From Acidobacteriota bacterium (lineage in GTDB: Bacteria > Acidobacteriota > Blastocatellia > Pyrinomonadales > Pyrinomonadaceae), in contig JAHEEZ010000247.1 in NCBI GenBank assembly GCA_024640445.1, positions 1 to 5,192 on the forward strand: 5,192 bases of DNA. The letters run 5' to 3'. Shown here one piece after another: positions 1-5,192 of the stretch (position 1 is its first letter; each line of letters begins with the position of its first letter). Both the position numbers and the translations under genes were made by a program. The notes under the pieces are model-generated. The model made no database searches. It was not told the DNA's origin and saw only the letters and a list, made by a program, of their open reading frames with translations.

Positions 1-805
1 GCTTGCGTATTATTTTCCAGTCCGGTGCGTATCCCGATGTGTGGCGTATCGAAACCACCCAACTCCGGTTCCAGAGTTTCCAAAGAGAAAACACGCCGAT
101 GATACCCGAAGCCAGACAGGTTCCCATTGCCGCGCCCATCGTCCCGTACGCGGGGATCGGTCCAAGACCCCGTATGAGAATGATGTTGAAGACAAGGTTC
201 ATCACCGTCATGGCGATGCCGAGTACCATAGGCGTCCTGGCGTCGCCTGCCGAGCGAAGCGCACCGCTGAGCATAAAGAAGATCATCAGGCCGGTGCTGA
301 ATATGAACATGATCCTGATGTATGGAAGGGCTTCGGCCTGAACACCGGGAGTGGCGTTTACCAGGTCAAGAAGCCAGGGAGAGGCAAAATAACCGACGGG
401 GGCGATCACTCCGAAAGCCAGGAAGATAGCTGTAAGGAACGCCTGGTAGACAGTGCGGTCGACCTTTTCTACTTCGCCGGCTCCAGCAAAGCGCGCAACC
501 ATCACGCTCATGCCTGTGAAGATGGACGACACAAAAACGACCACGATCAGAAATATCTGCCAGCTCACACCGATCGCGGCATTGCCTTTGAAACCAACGA
601 TGTTTCCGACGACCACATGATCGACTATGCCCTGAAGCCCGCCGAAAATATTCGTGAGCATCGTGGGCCAGGCAAGCCTCCAGACCGCAGGCGACAAAGG
701 ACCTTCGACGATCGAGCGATCGAAACGCGGCCTTTCCGACTTGTCTTCAACAGCCGGGACCTCACCGGATAAGTTCGCCGCTTCCGCGGCGGGAGAGTCG
801 TTCAT
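1..805 (-). CDS. MATE family efflux transporter, N-terminal part (3' end outside window)
   Basis: Inner-membrane antiporter of the multidrug and toxic compound extrusion family, which exports drugs or cationic compounds using Na+ or H+ gradients (family knowledge). The minus-strand frame is open for 268 codons from the ATG at 805 to the window edge, roughly the first 55-60% of a usual 450-500 residue MATE protein. After a polar, acidic N-terminal tail of about 35 residues come a first membrane segment near 44-60 (LAWPTMLTN), the typical VDHVVVGNIVG stretch at 61-71, and AAIGVSWQIF at 76-85. Then come FTGMSVMVARFAGAGE (96-111), hydrophobic segments around 122-145 and 163-182, the conserved GALRSAGDARTPM (181-193), and further segments near 194-212 and 222-242. 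No in-frame ATG, GTG or TTG lies between the upstream stop at 884-886 and 805, so ATG 805 is the most upstream possible start; its Shine-Dalgarno is weak (AGG about 10 nt away). The substrate cannot be told. Confidence 0.93.
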   Translation of the reverse strand, partial: MNDSPAAEAANLSGEVPAVEDKSERPRFDRSIVEGPLSPAVWRLAWPTMLTNIFGGLQGIVDHVVVGNIVGFKGNAAIGVSWQIFLIVVVFVSSIFTGMSVMVARFAGAGEVEKVDRTVYQAFLTAIFLAFGVIAPVGYFASPWLLDLVNATPGVQAEALPYIRIMFIFSTGLMIFFMLSGALRSAGDARTPMVLGIAMTVMNLVFNIILIRGLGPIPAYGTMGAAMGTCLASGIIGVFSLWKLWNRSWVVSIRHTSGYAPDWKIIRK

Positions 806-836
806 AAGGGTTGCGCCTGTTAATAACGAAATGGCA

Positions 837-865
837 AGTATATATTCCCGGGAAGGTTTAGGGAA
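837..865 (-). promoter_or_regulatory. candidate sigma-70-like promoter for the MATE gene
   Basis: On the minus strand, TTCCCT (865-860) and TATACT (842-837) are separated by exactly 17 nt. The -10 matches TATAAT at five of six positions, while the -35 matches TTGACA at only three. Transcription would begin near 830, giving a leader of about 25 nt before the ATG at 805. The position is sensible and coincides with an inverted repeat, but the weak -35 keeps this tentative. Confidence 0.35.
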
Positions 866-868
866 TAT
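842..868. promoter_or_regulatory. operator-like inverted repeat upstream of MATE gene
   Basis: ATATTCCC (842-849) and GGGAATAT (861-868) form a perfect 8-bp inverted repeat with an 11-nt spacer. A second, overlapping palindrome, TTCCCGGGAA, occupies 845-854. One arm covers the proposed -35 of the MATE promoter and the other abuts its -10. This is where a dimeric repressor would block RNA polymerase, and efflux pump genes are often controlled this way (family knowledge). No regulator gene is visible in the window, so binding is an inference. Confidence 0.4.
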
Positions 869-897
869 GACGCCCCAACACCCTTAAGACCAGCAGA

Positions 898-976
898 CCG
901 CGCTGCGTATTTCATTATTATCGTTCAGAGCAGGGATTTGCCCTTCAACGCAGCGCGGAGCGCTGCTCTGAACGAT
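898..976. repeat. interleaved inverted repeats between reductase and MATE genes
   Basis: Two perfect inverted repeats alternate. Arm A, CCGCGCTGCGT (898-908), pairs with A' at 948-958 over 11 bp. Arm B, ATCGTTCAGAGCAG (920-933), pairs with B' at 963-976 over 14 bp. The order is A-B-A'-B', so they cross rather than nest. A third hairpin, GCAGCGC-GGA-GCGCTGC (950-966), competes with both by using parts of A' and B'. A small AGGG/CCCT stem with loop ATTTG lies at 932-944. The element starts 9 nt beyond the reductase stop codon and ends about 30 nt before the putative MATE promoter. It lacks the U-run expected of an intrinsic terminator on either strand. It may be a REP-like palindromic element, a 3' mRNA-stabilising structure or a pseudoknotted RNA. 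Confidence 0.75.
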
Positions 977-984
977 GGCGCTGT

Positions 985-1968
985 TTACCAATAATGATGC
1001 ACTTGGTCGCGGATCATTCCATCGTAGATCTTCTTAACAGCGGCCATGGTCTCAACCGAGATGGGGGGCAGGTCCGCGGCGCTGAAATTCTCCTCCGCCT
1101 GGGAAGGCCTCTTCGCACCGGGGATAGCGCAGGTGACGGCGTCGAACATAAGTATCCATCGAAGCGCGAACTGGACCAAAGACATTCCTTCGGGACAGAT
1201 GGCTTCCAGTTCCTTCACGGCCTTCAGTCCGGTCTCGTAATCGACCCCGGAGAACGTTTCGCCGCGGTCGAATGCCTCTCCTTTTCGATTGAACTTGCGG
1301 TGGTCGTCATCCGCAAAGGTGCTTGCCCTACCAAACTTGCCCGTGAGCATGCCTGAGGCGAGCGGAACTCGGGCCAGGATCCCGACCTTTCGCTTTATGC
1401 ACTGCTCAAAAAACAGTTCCGCCGGCCGCTGTCGGAACATATTGAAGATGATCTGAACGCTCTGGACATTGGGAAATTCGATCGCCTTCAATGCCTGCTC
1501 GATCTTTTCCACGCTCACTCCGTAATAGCGGATCTTTCCTTCCTTAACCAGATCGTCAAGGAGACCGAAAGCCTCAGGCATGTAGTAAAGCTCGGTCGGC
1601 GGGCAGTGGAGCTGCAGCAGATCGATCGTTTCAACTTCGAGATTCCTGAGGCTCCTTTCGATCCACGCAGTGAGATTTTCGCGGCTGTAGCCTTCAGGCG
1701 TCTGTTCCGGGAGTCTCCTCCCGGCCTTTGTTGTTACGTAAACACGCCCGCTTGTCTCCTTACAGACTTGCGCGACAAGTCGTTCACTGTGACCGTCGCC
1801 GTAAACGTCGGCGGTGTCGATGAAATTGACTCCCATCTCGATCGCGCGATGCAACGCCGCGAGTGACTCGTTATCGTCCACCGGTCCCCACGTGCTGCCG
1901 ATCGCCCACGCCCCGAAGCTGACCTCTGAGACATTGAATCCTGTTCTTCCAAGCTCTCTATATTTCAT
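985..1968 (-). CDS. aldo/keto reductase
   Basis: Probable NADP(H)-dependent oxidoreductase of the aldo/keto reductase superfamily, a cytoplasmic (beta/alpha)8 barrel reducing aldehydes or ketones. Counting from ATG 1968 the protein has 327 residues, normal for the family. It opens with MKYRELGRTG and SEVSFGAWAIG. The catalytic tetrad is complete: Asp51 and Tyr56 in DTADVYG, Lys81 in TTKAG, and His121 in LLQLHCPP. The cofactor-binding end is visible as AIPGAKRPSQAEENFSA. The frame could start 18 nt earlier at GTG 1986, only 3 nt after the esterase stop, but family alignment favours the ATG, which has a modest GTGGA ribosome site 5 nt before it. The gene lies 21 nt behind the esterase and is likely cotranscribed with it. 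The physiological substrate is unknown; sugar-type and general carbonyl reductases of this superfamily look alike at this level. Confidence 0.93.
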   Translation of the reverse strand: MKYRELGRTGFNVSEVSFGAWAIGSTWGPVDDNESLAALHRAIEMGVNFIDTADVYGDGHSERLVAQVCKETSGRVYVTTKAGRRLPEQTPEGYSRENLTAWIERSLRNLEVETIDLLQLHCPPTELYYMPEAFGLLDDLVKEGKIRYYGVSVEKIEQALKAIEFPNVQSVQIIFNMFRQRPAELFFEQCIKRKVGILARVPLASGMLTGKFGRASTFADDDHRKFNRKGEAFDRGETFSGVDYETGLKAVKELEAICPEGMSLVQFALRWILMFDAVTCAIPGAKRPSQAEENFSAADLPPISVETMAAVKKIYDGMIRDQVHHYW

Positions 1969-1989
1969 TGGTATCCACGAATTCACCGG

Positions 1990-3165
1990 TTATTTCGCGT
2001 CGATGAAAAGCTGCGGCGTGAAACGGCTAAGGTAATCGCGCCAGTTGATCCATGTGTGGCCGCCGGCAGTCTCGATCGATTCGATCTCGAACCCATGACT
2101 GCGGAGCATCGTGACCGTATCGCTCGAAACCTTCAAAAGAAAGTCTGTCTTTCCTATTCCAAACCAGAAAAGCGCAAGGTTCTTTCTCAACGCCTTGTCA
2201 TCCAGCGCCTTCGAATTTCTTTCCTCCCATTTCAGGCCTGTTTGAGGAGCCCGCTGCGGCATCAATTCGAGTACGCCACTGCTGAACACACCGACATAGC
2301 CGAAATCACCGAGCGACTTGAACGCCACGTCGAGCGTCTGGTTCCCGCCCATCGAAAGACCGGCGATCGCCCTGTTCCCGGGTCCCGGTTTTAGACGATA
2401 GTTGCTTTCCACGTACGGACGAATTGAGCCGGTGAAGTCTTCGACAAATTCGCGAAGATGGCGCGGAAAAACGTCTGGATCCGCCGGATCAAAGGGGCCG
2501 GTATGGCCGTCCGGCATCACCACGACCATCGGTTTCGCCTTGCCGCTGGCGATAAGGCTGTCGAATATGTTCGACGCGCAGCCTACGGTCGTCCAGGCGT
2601 CATCGTTGTCCCAGGCACCGTGCAGGAGATAGAAAACCGGATAGCTGTCTTTTCCCGCCTCGTATCCGGGCGGCGTGTAGACGTGCATGCGCCGTGCCCG
2701 CTTCAACGACTTCGAATAATAGACCACTTCAGCGACGGCGCCGTGCGGAACCTCTTTCAGATCGAAGAGATCATTGCCAGGCACATGGACAAGGCTCCAA
2801 AGATTCCTGTTTGCCTCGCTTGTCTTCGTGTTGACGGGATCAAGTACAAGAACGCCGTCGATCTCGAAGAAATATCGGTAAGATCCCGGAAGCAAGGGGC
2901 CGACTGTAAGGGTCCAAACCCCTTCGGTATCCCTGATCAGCGAAGGGCTCCGCGCGCCTCCGGCGTCTGGTATGTCAGTCCCTTCCAATGTTACCGACTT
3001 CGCGTCTTTCGCCCTCAGCCGGAATGTGATCTTCCCGTCAGCAGAAACTTCCGGAGAAACGACAGGCTTCGGAGGAGCGGACGGGGCATTCTGAGCCGAA
3101 ACGCCTACCGAAAGCAACAAGCATAAAATAAGAAGCCACTCAGGCCTTGATCTGAATAAGCGCAC
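1990..3165 (-). CDS. secreted esterase, E-set plus putative-esterase (CE1/feruloyl esterase-like) domains
   Basis: Exported serine hydrolase of the esterase D/XynZ/enterochelin-esterase-like group, which cleaves ester bonds such as those linking phenolic acids to plant polysaccharides (family knowledge; substrate not known here). The 391-residue protein has a signal peptide: basic start RLFRSR, hydrophobic core at 11-22, and probable cleavage after VSA at 24. A proline-rich linker leads to an immunoglobulin-like E-set domain at about 36-130 (KITFRLRAKDAKSVTLEG, then GVWTLTVGPLLPGSYRYFFEIDG). The alpha/beta-hydrolase domain covers about 145-388, with oxyanion segment YLLHGAWDND (179-188), nucleophile Ser271 in GLSMGG, probable Asp341 in GKTDFL, and His370 in GGHTW. 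The start chosen is GTG 3165, because AGGAGA (3176-3171) sits just upstream at good spacing. An in-frame ATG at 3198 has no ribosome site and would put an unusual polar extension before the signal peptide. Confidence 0.92.
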   Translation of the reverse strand: MRLFRSRPEWLLILCLLLSVGVSAQNAPSAPPKPVVSPEVSADGKITFRLRAKDAKSVTLEGTDIPDAGGARSPSLIRDTEGVWTLTVGPLLPGSYRYFFEIDGVLVLDPVNTKTSEANRNLWSLVHVPGNDLFDLKEVPHGAVAEVVYYSKSLKRARRMHVYTPPGYEAGKDSYPVFYLLHGAWDNDDAWTTVGCASNIFDSLIASGKAKPMVVVMPDGHTGPFDPADPDVFPRHLREFVEDFTGSIRPYVESNYRLKPGPGNRAIAGLSMGGNQTLDVAFKSLGDFGYVGVFSSGVLELMPQRAPQTGLKWEERNSKALDDKALRKNLALFWFGIGKTDFLLKVSSDTVTMLRSHGFEIESIETAGGHTWINWRDYLSRFTPQLFIDAK

Positions 3166-3170
3166 TACTG

Positions 3171-3176
3171 TCTCCT
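3171..3176 (-). promoter_or_regulatory. ribosome binding site deciding GTG start of the esterase
   Basis: AGGAGA on the minus strand lies 5 nt before GTG 3165, a near-ideal Shine-Dalgarno. It is downstream of the in-frame ATG at 3198, so it supports initiation at GTG and makes the longer 402-residue reading unlikely. Confidence 0.7.
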
Positions 3177-3295
3177 GTTTGTAATTTTCCGCAAACATAT
3201 CACAAGAACGCGATCACGCTCCCGGGTTACTCAACTCACGTAGTGCAAGGTCTTGGCCTAATTGATAATTGATCAACGAAAACTGAACCTTGTCC

Positions 3296-3958
3296 TCAGC
3301 ATCCCATCGGAACATTGATCCTGATCACCAGCGCCTCTTCCCAAACGCCGTCGACCAAAGCACTGATCTTGAGCCTGATCTGGTTCACGGAGACGGCGCA
3401 CGGGTACTCATCGGCTGATTTGCACTGCTTTGCAAGTTCAATCCATTCCGCACCGGCATCGTCGTCACCCCAGGCTTTTACGACCGCGGTGACCGCTTCA
3501 ACGATCTCGTCCGTAACCACTTTTGGAAATTCGGGCTTCTCGATCTCTACCGGCTGCGAGATGAACGTGTTCTTCTTCGCCGGTTTCAGGGCCTCCCATG
3601 GCGACGTGTAATGCTTCCAGTTCGTCAGGTCCACGTGCGGCCCCTCCGCCATAACAGTCAGGCTGGTCTCGTACTGCTGTTCGACTTTCAGCTTGTAATA
3701 GGTTGCCGGCACGAGAACGAAGGTCATCGCCTCAGATTCCCCCAGATCGAGATCGATAATGATCGTCCGGGACCCTTCGAGCTTCGGCGCCATTTCCGCT
3801 TCCCTGGGCTTGCCGTCCTCGGAATAGATCTCGACCGCCTTCATGTACCTGTTCCCTGCGATCTGGAGAATGTTTGGGTCCGGGCCTTCGGACGTCTGCG
3901 CTAGTACAGTCAGCGACAGGAAGCAGATCGTTAACAGGATTCGGGTAAAGAGTTTCAT
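3296..3958 (-). CDS. hypothetical secreted protein
   Basis: I do not recognise this 220-residue protein. It begins with a clear signal peptide: MKLFTR, a hydrophobic stretch at 7-19, and likely cleavage after LA at 20 (before Gln21), so it is exported to the periplasm or outside. The mature part is mixed alpha/beta. A beta-rich region at about 63-105 (RTIIIDLDLGESEAMTFVLV) is followed by a Pro/Lys linker (121-148), a helix around 149-163, and a C-terminal part with strand-like VNQIRLKISALVDG and ALVIRINVP. The mature chain has three cysteines: Cys179 and Cys187 flanking an eight-residue loop (a possible disulfide) and Cys220, which is the last residue. There is no lipobox, catalytic motif or known repeat. 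It starts 31 nt after the peptidase gene and is probably cotranscribed with it. The ATG at 3958 lacks a good ribosome site but directly precedes the signal peptide. Confidence 0.8.
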   Translation of the reverse strand: MKLFTRILLTICFLSLTVLAQTSEGPDPNILQIAGNRYMKAVEIYSEDGKPREAEMAPKLEGSRTIIIDLDLGESEAMTFVLVPATYYKLKVEQQYETSLTVMAEGPHVDLTNWKHYTSPWEALKPAKKNTFISQPVEIEKPEFPKVVTDEIVEAVTAVVKAWGDDDAGAEWIELAKQCKSADEYPCAVSVNQIRLKISALVDGVWEEALVIRINVPMGC

Positions 3959-3989
3959 AGTCGTGGACTAAATTCGTAGAGTGGAGAAT

Positions 3990-5192
3990 CTACGGGGCGG
4001 CTGCCCATGAGGCCCTCATCGCCCACGGACCCGGGTTCAACGTCAGACCCAAGACCTTTCCATCAGACTCGTCGAATCGGATCACGTCTCTTGCCGGAAG
4101 ATCTATGAGGAACGCGCCGTTCTCTGCAGGAATCAAGCGGTGTGTCGGCTCATAGAAGTACATCTGTTTGATGCCTCCGTACTTTGCGACCAGCGAACCG
4201 TTTTCGATCCTGATCGCGATCTCGAAGAAGTCGTTAAATTCATAGTCGCCAACAAACCTCGCAAGCCCCTCAGGCGAGACCGGGCGGCCGCTCGCCTTTG
4301 GCGCCGGCGGAAGTTCGGGAACGCTGCTCAAGACTGCATCCCAGGCAAGTTCCGAAGCAATTACAGCGAGTCCGTTCAGAGGCAGATCCGGATTCTCCAC
4401 CTGATCCGTGGTGACGGCGTACAGCACATCGCCGTCTCCCGAAGTAGCAAACGGCTGGATCGCACGGCTCATTGACGAATGTACCTGTTTCGCCAGCCTC
4501 TGAAGCGGAGCGAATGACATCTTTTGGTTGGTGACAACCAAGGTTATCGTCGTGTTGCTTGTAGGGCCATCTGCCGGTTCCTCACCGGTTTGCGCCGATA
4601 TCATTCGGCTCATCAGGTCCTTGATCAGCGGGCACTGTACGTCAGCCGAATTGCGCCGGCATCGAACGAGTCTTCCGTCACGATCCACTATCGCACCGGC
4701 TGAATTCACAACGGTAAAGACCCCTATTTTTGTCGGGCCGATCTGCCTGAACGCTCCGCCCTGACCCGAATGGGCCCACGCGGAATAATTGATGTTGTCA
4801 TTAAGCGAGTTAAAGAAACCGCCCTGCATCGCAAATCTCCCTCCCCCGCGTGCCCCAAGGGGAAACCAGCCAGGTTTTGAGGACTCGAGTGCCGCCCGCC
4901 CTAGGCGATCGTCCGGAGTGATCCTGGTCATCCTTCGGAAACCGACATCGTAAATTATCGCCCCGACTACGCCGGCAATGAAGTTTGGCTCACCTGCCTT
5001 CGCCCTCAGGTCTTTAATGGCGTTCGCGGCACCGGTTGCGGCAGAAAGTCCGTACCACGACCCCCCGGACAGAACCACAGCCTGCATCATCTTCCTATCC
5101 CAGGAGTTCATCAGCGCTGCGGCATTCACCGTGCCCGGAGAACCTCCCCTGACATCTACCGCAGCTTTTACACCGTCCGGAAAATAGAAAAC
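3990..5192 (-). CDS. P1 family peptidase (DmpA/NylC-like N-terminal nucleophile hydrolase) with C-terminal extension, 5' end outside window
   Basis: Amide hydrolase related to the aminopeptidase DmpA and the nylon-oligomer hydrolase NylC, which cut themselves into two chains to expose a nucleophile (family knowledge). The frame is open to the edge: 400 residues are visible. The stretch before GTG 5129 (PDGVKAAVDVRGGSPGT) is family sequence, so that GTG is internal and the start lies upstream. Numbering from the edge: VDVRGGSPGT at 12-21; LSGGSWYGL at 41-49, the family's LTGGSxFGL; Asn163 in VVN; SNTTI at 212-216, with likely self-cleavage between Asn213 and Thr214; and GDGD at 252-255. Asp253 and Asp255 lie 39 and 41 residues after the Thr, the spacing I recall for NylC. 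A further 100 or so residues follow (about 305-400), including RFVGDYEF and DGKVLGLTLNPG, resembling the small beta domain (DUF3471-like) attached to some beta-lactamase-type hydrolases. Substrate and export signal cannot be judged. Confidence 0.88.
   Translation of the reverse strand, partial: VFYFPDGVKAAVDVRGGSPGTVNAAALMNSWDRKMMQAVVLSGGSWYGLSAATGAANAIKDLRAKAGEPNFIAGVVGAIIYDVGFRRMTRITPDDRLGRAALESSKPGWFPLGARGGGRFAMQGGFFNSLNDNINYSAWAHSGQGGAFRQIGPTKIGVFTVVNSAGAIVDRDGRLVRCRRNSADVQCPLIKDLMSRMISAQTGEEPADGPTSNTTITLVVTNQKMSFAPLQRLAKQVHSSMSRAIQPFATSGDGDVLYAVTTDQVENPDLPLNGLAVIASELAWDAVLSSVPELPPAPKASGRPVSPEGLARFVGDYEFNDFFEIAIRIENGSLVAKYGGIKQMYFYEPTHRLIPAENGAFLIDLPARDVIRFDESDGKVLGLTLNPGPWAMRASWAAAP

Noticed and set aside
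528..545. Possible frameshift in the MATE gene at a short T-run (minus strand)
   Set aside because: On careful reading the run is five bases and the frame continues without interruption through FVSSIFTGMSVMVARFAG.
41..772. A 243-codon open frame on the plus strand
   Set aside because: It is antisense to the MATE gene. Its translation is rich in His, Arg, Asp and Lys with no domain or motif, whereas the minus strand reads as an unmistakable MATE transporter throughout.
1969..1986. GTG 1986 as the reductase start
   Set aside because: It adds six residues not typical of the family and has no ribosome site; ATG 1968 gives the usual MKYRELGRTG beginning.
2458..3126. A 222-codon plus-strand open frame
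   Set aside because: It lies antisense within the esterase gene, has a low-complexity basic composition and no motif. The opposite strand has the signal peptide, E-set and esterase domains.
3166..3215. Promoter-like TTGTGA/TACAAA with 16-nt spacing before the esterase
   Set aside because: The predicted transcription start would fall on or after the AGGAGA ribosome site, leaving no usable leader.
3261..3276. AT-rich near-palindrome ATTGATAATTGATCAA in the gap before the esterase
   Set aside because: The symmetry is imperfect and it overlaps no convincing promoter; short AT-rich repeats of this kind arise easily by chance.
3246..3292. Possible terminator hairpin (CAAGGT/ACCTTG) after the small secreted protein gene
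   Set aside because: Only 6 bp with a loop of about 35 nt and no following U-run; readthrough into the esterase gene is as likely.

Overview
The window reads as five protein-coding genes, all transcribed leftward (minus strand), with both outer genes cut by the window edges. The order in transcription is: a P1-family (N-terminal nucleophile) peptidase with an extra C-terminal domain (5192 down to 3990, 5' end outside the window); a small secreted protein of unknown function (3958 to 3296); a secreted alpha/beta-hydrolase esterase with an N-terminal immunoglobulin-like E-set domain (3165 to 1990); a cytoplasmic aldo/keto reductase (1968 to 985); and the N-terminal part of a MATE-family multidrug/Na+ efflux transporter (805 to 1, 3' end outside the window). 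Plus-strand open frames that overlap these genes look like shadows: none shows recognisable protein motifs, whereas each minus-strand frame does.

Spacing suggests a loose operon. The peptidase and the small secreted protein are 31 nt apart, and the esterase and reductase are 21 nt apart. A 130-nt gap separates the second and third genes, and a 179-nt gap separates the reductase from the transporter. The second gap holds two things of note. One is a cluster of interleaved inverted repeats (898-976). The other is a promoter-like sequence overlapped by a perfect 8-bp inverted repeat (842-868), so the MATE gene probably has its own regulated start.

The organism is a bacterium of moderate GC. The style of the MATE N-terminus and of the esterase, reductase and P1 peptidase, together with the many secreted hydrolases, reminds me of Acidobacteriota of the Blastocatellia/Pyrinomonas type. 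This is an impression from memory of the families, not a computed placement. A soil or environmental heterotroph is the safer statement.

The genes do not form an obvious single pathway. Two are exported or probably exported (the esterase and the unknown protein), one is a self-processing amide hydrolase, one is an NADP-dependent carbonyl reductase, and one is an efflux pump. A theme of degrading esters and amides, reducing carbonyl products and exporting toxic compounds is possible but speculative. No RNA genes, insertion sequences, CRISPR arrays or clear phage genes were seen. The window looks like ordinary chromosome; the points most worth a second look are the interleaved inverted repeats and the unusual P1 peptidase.
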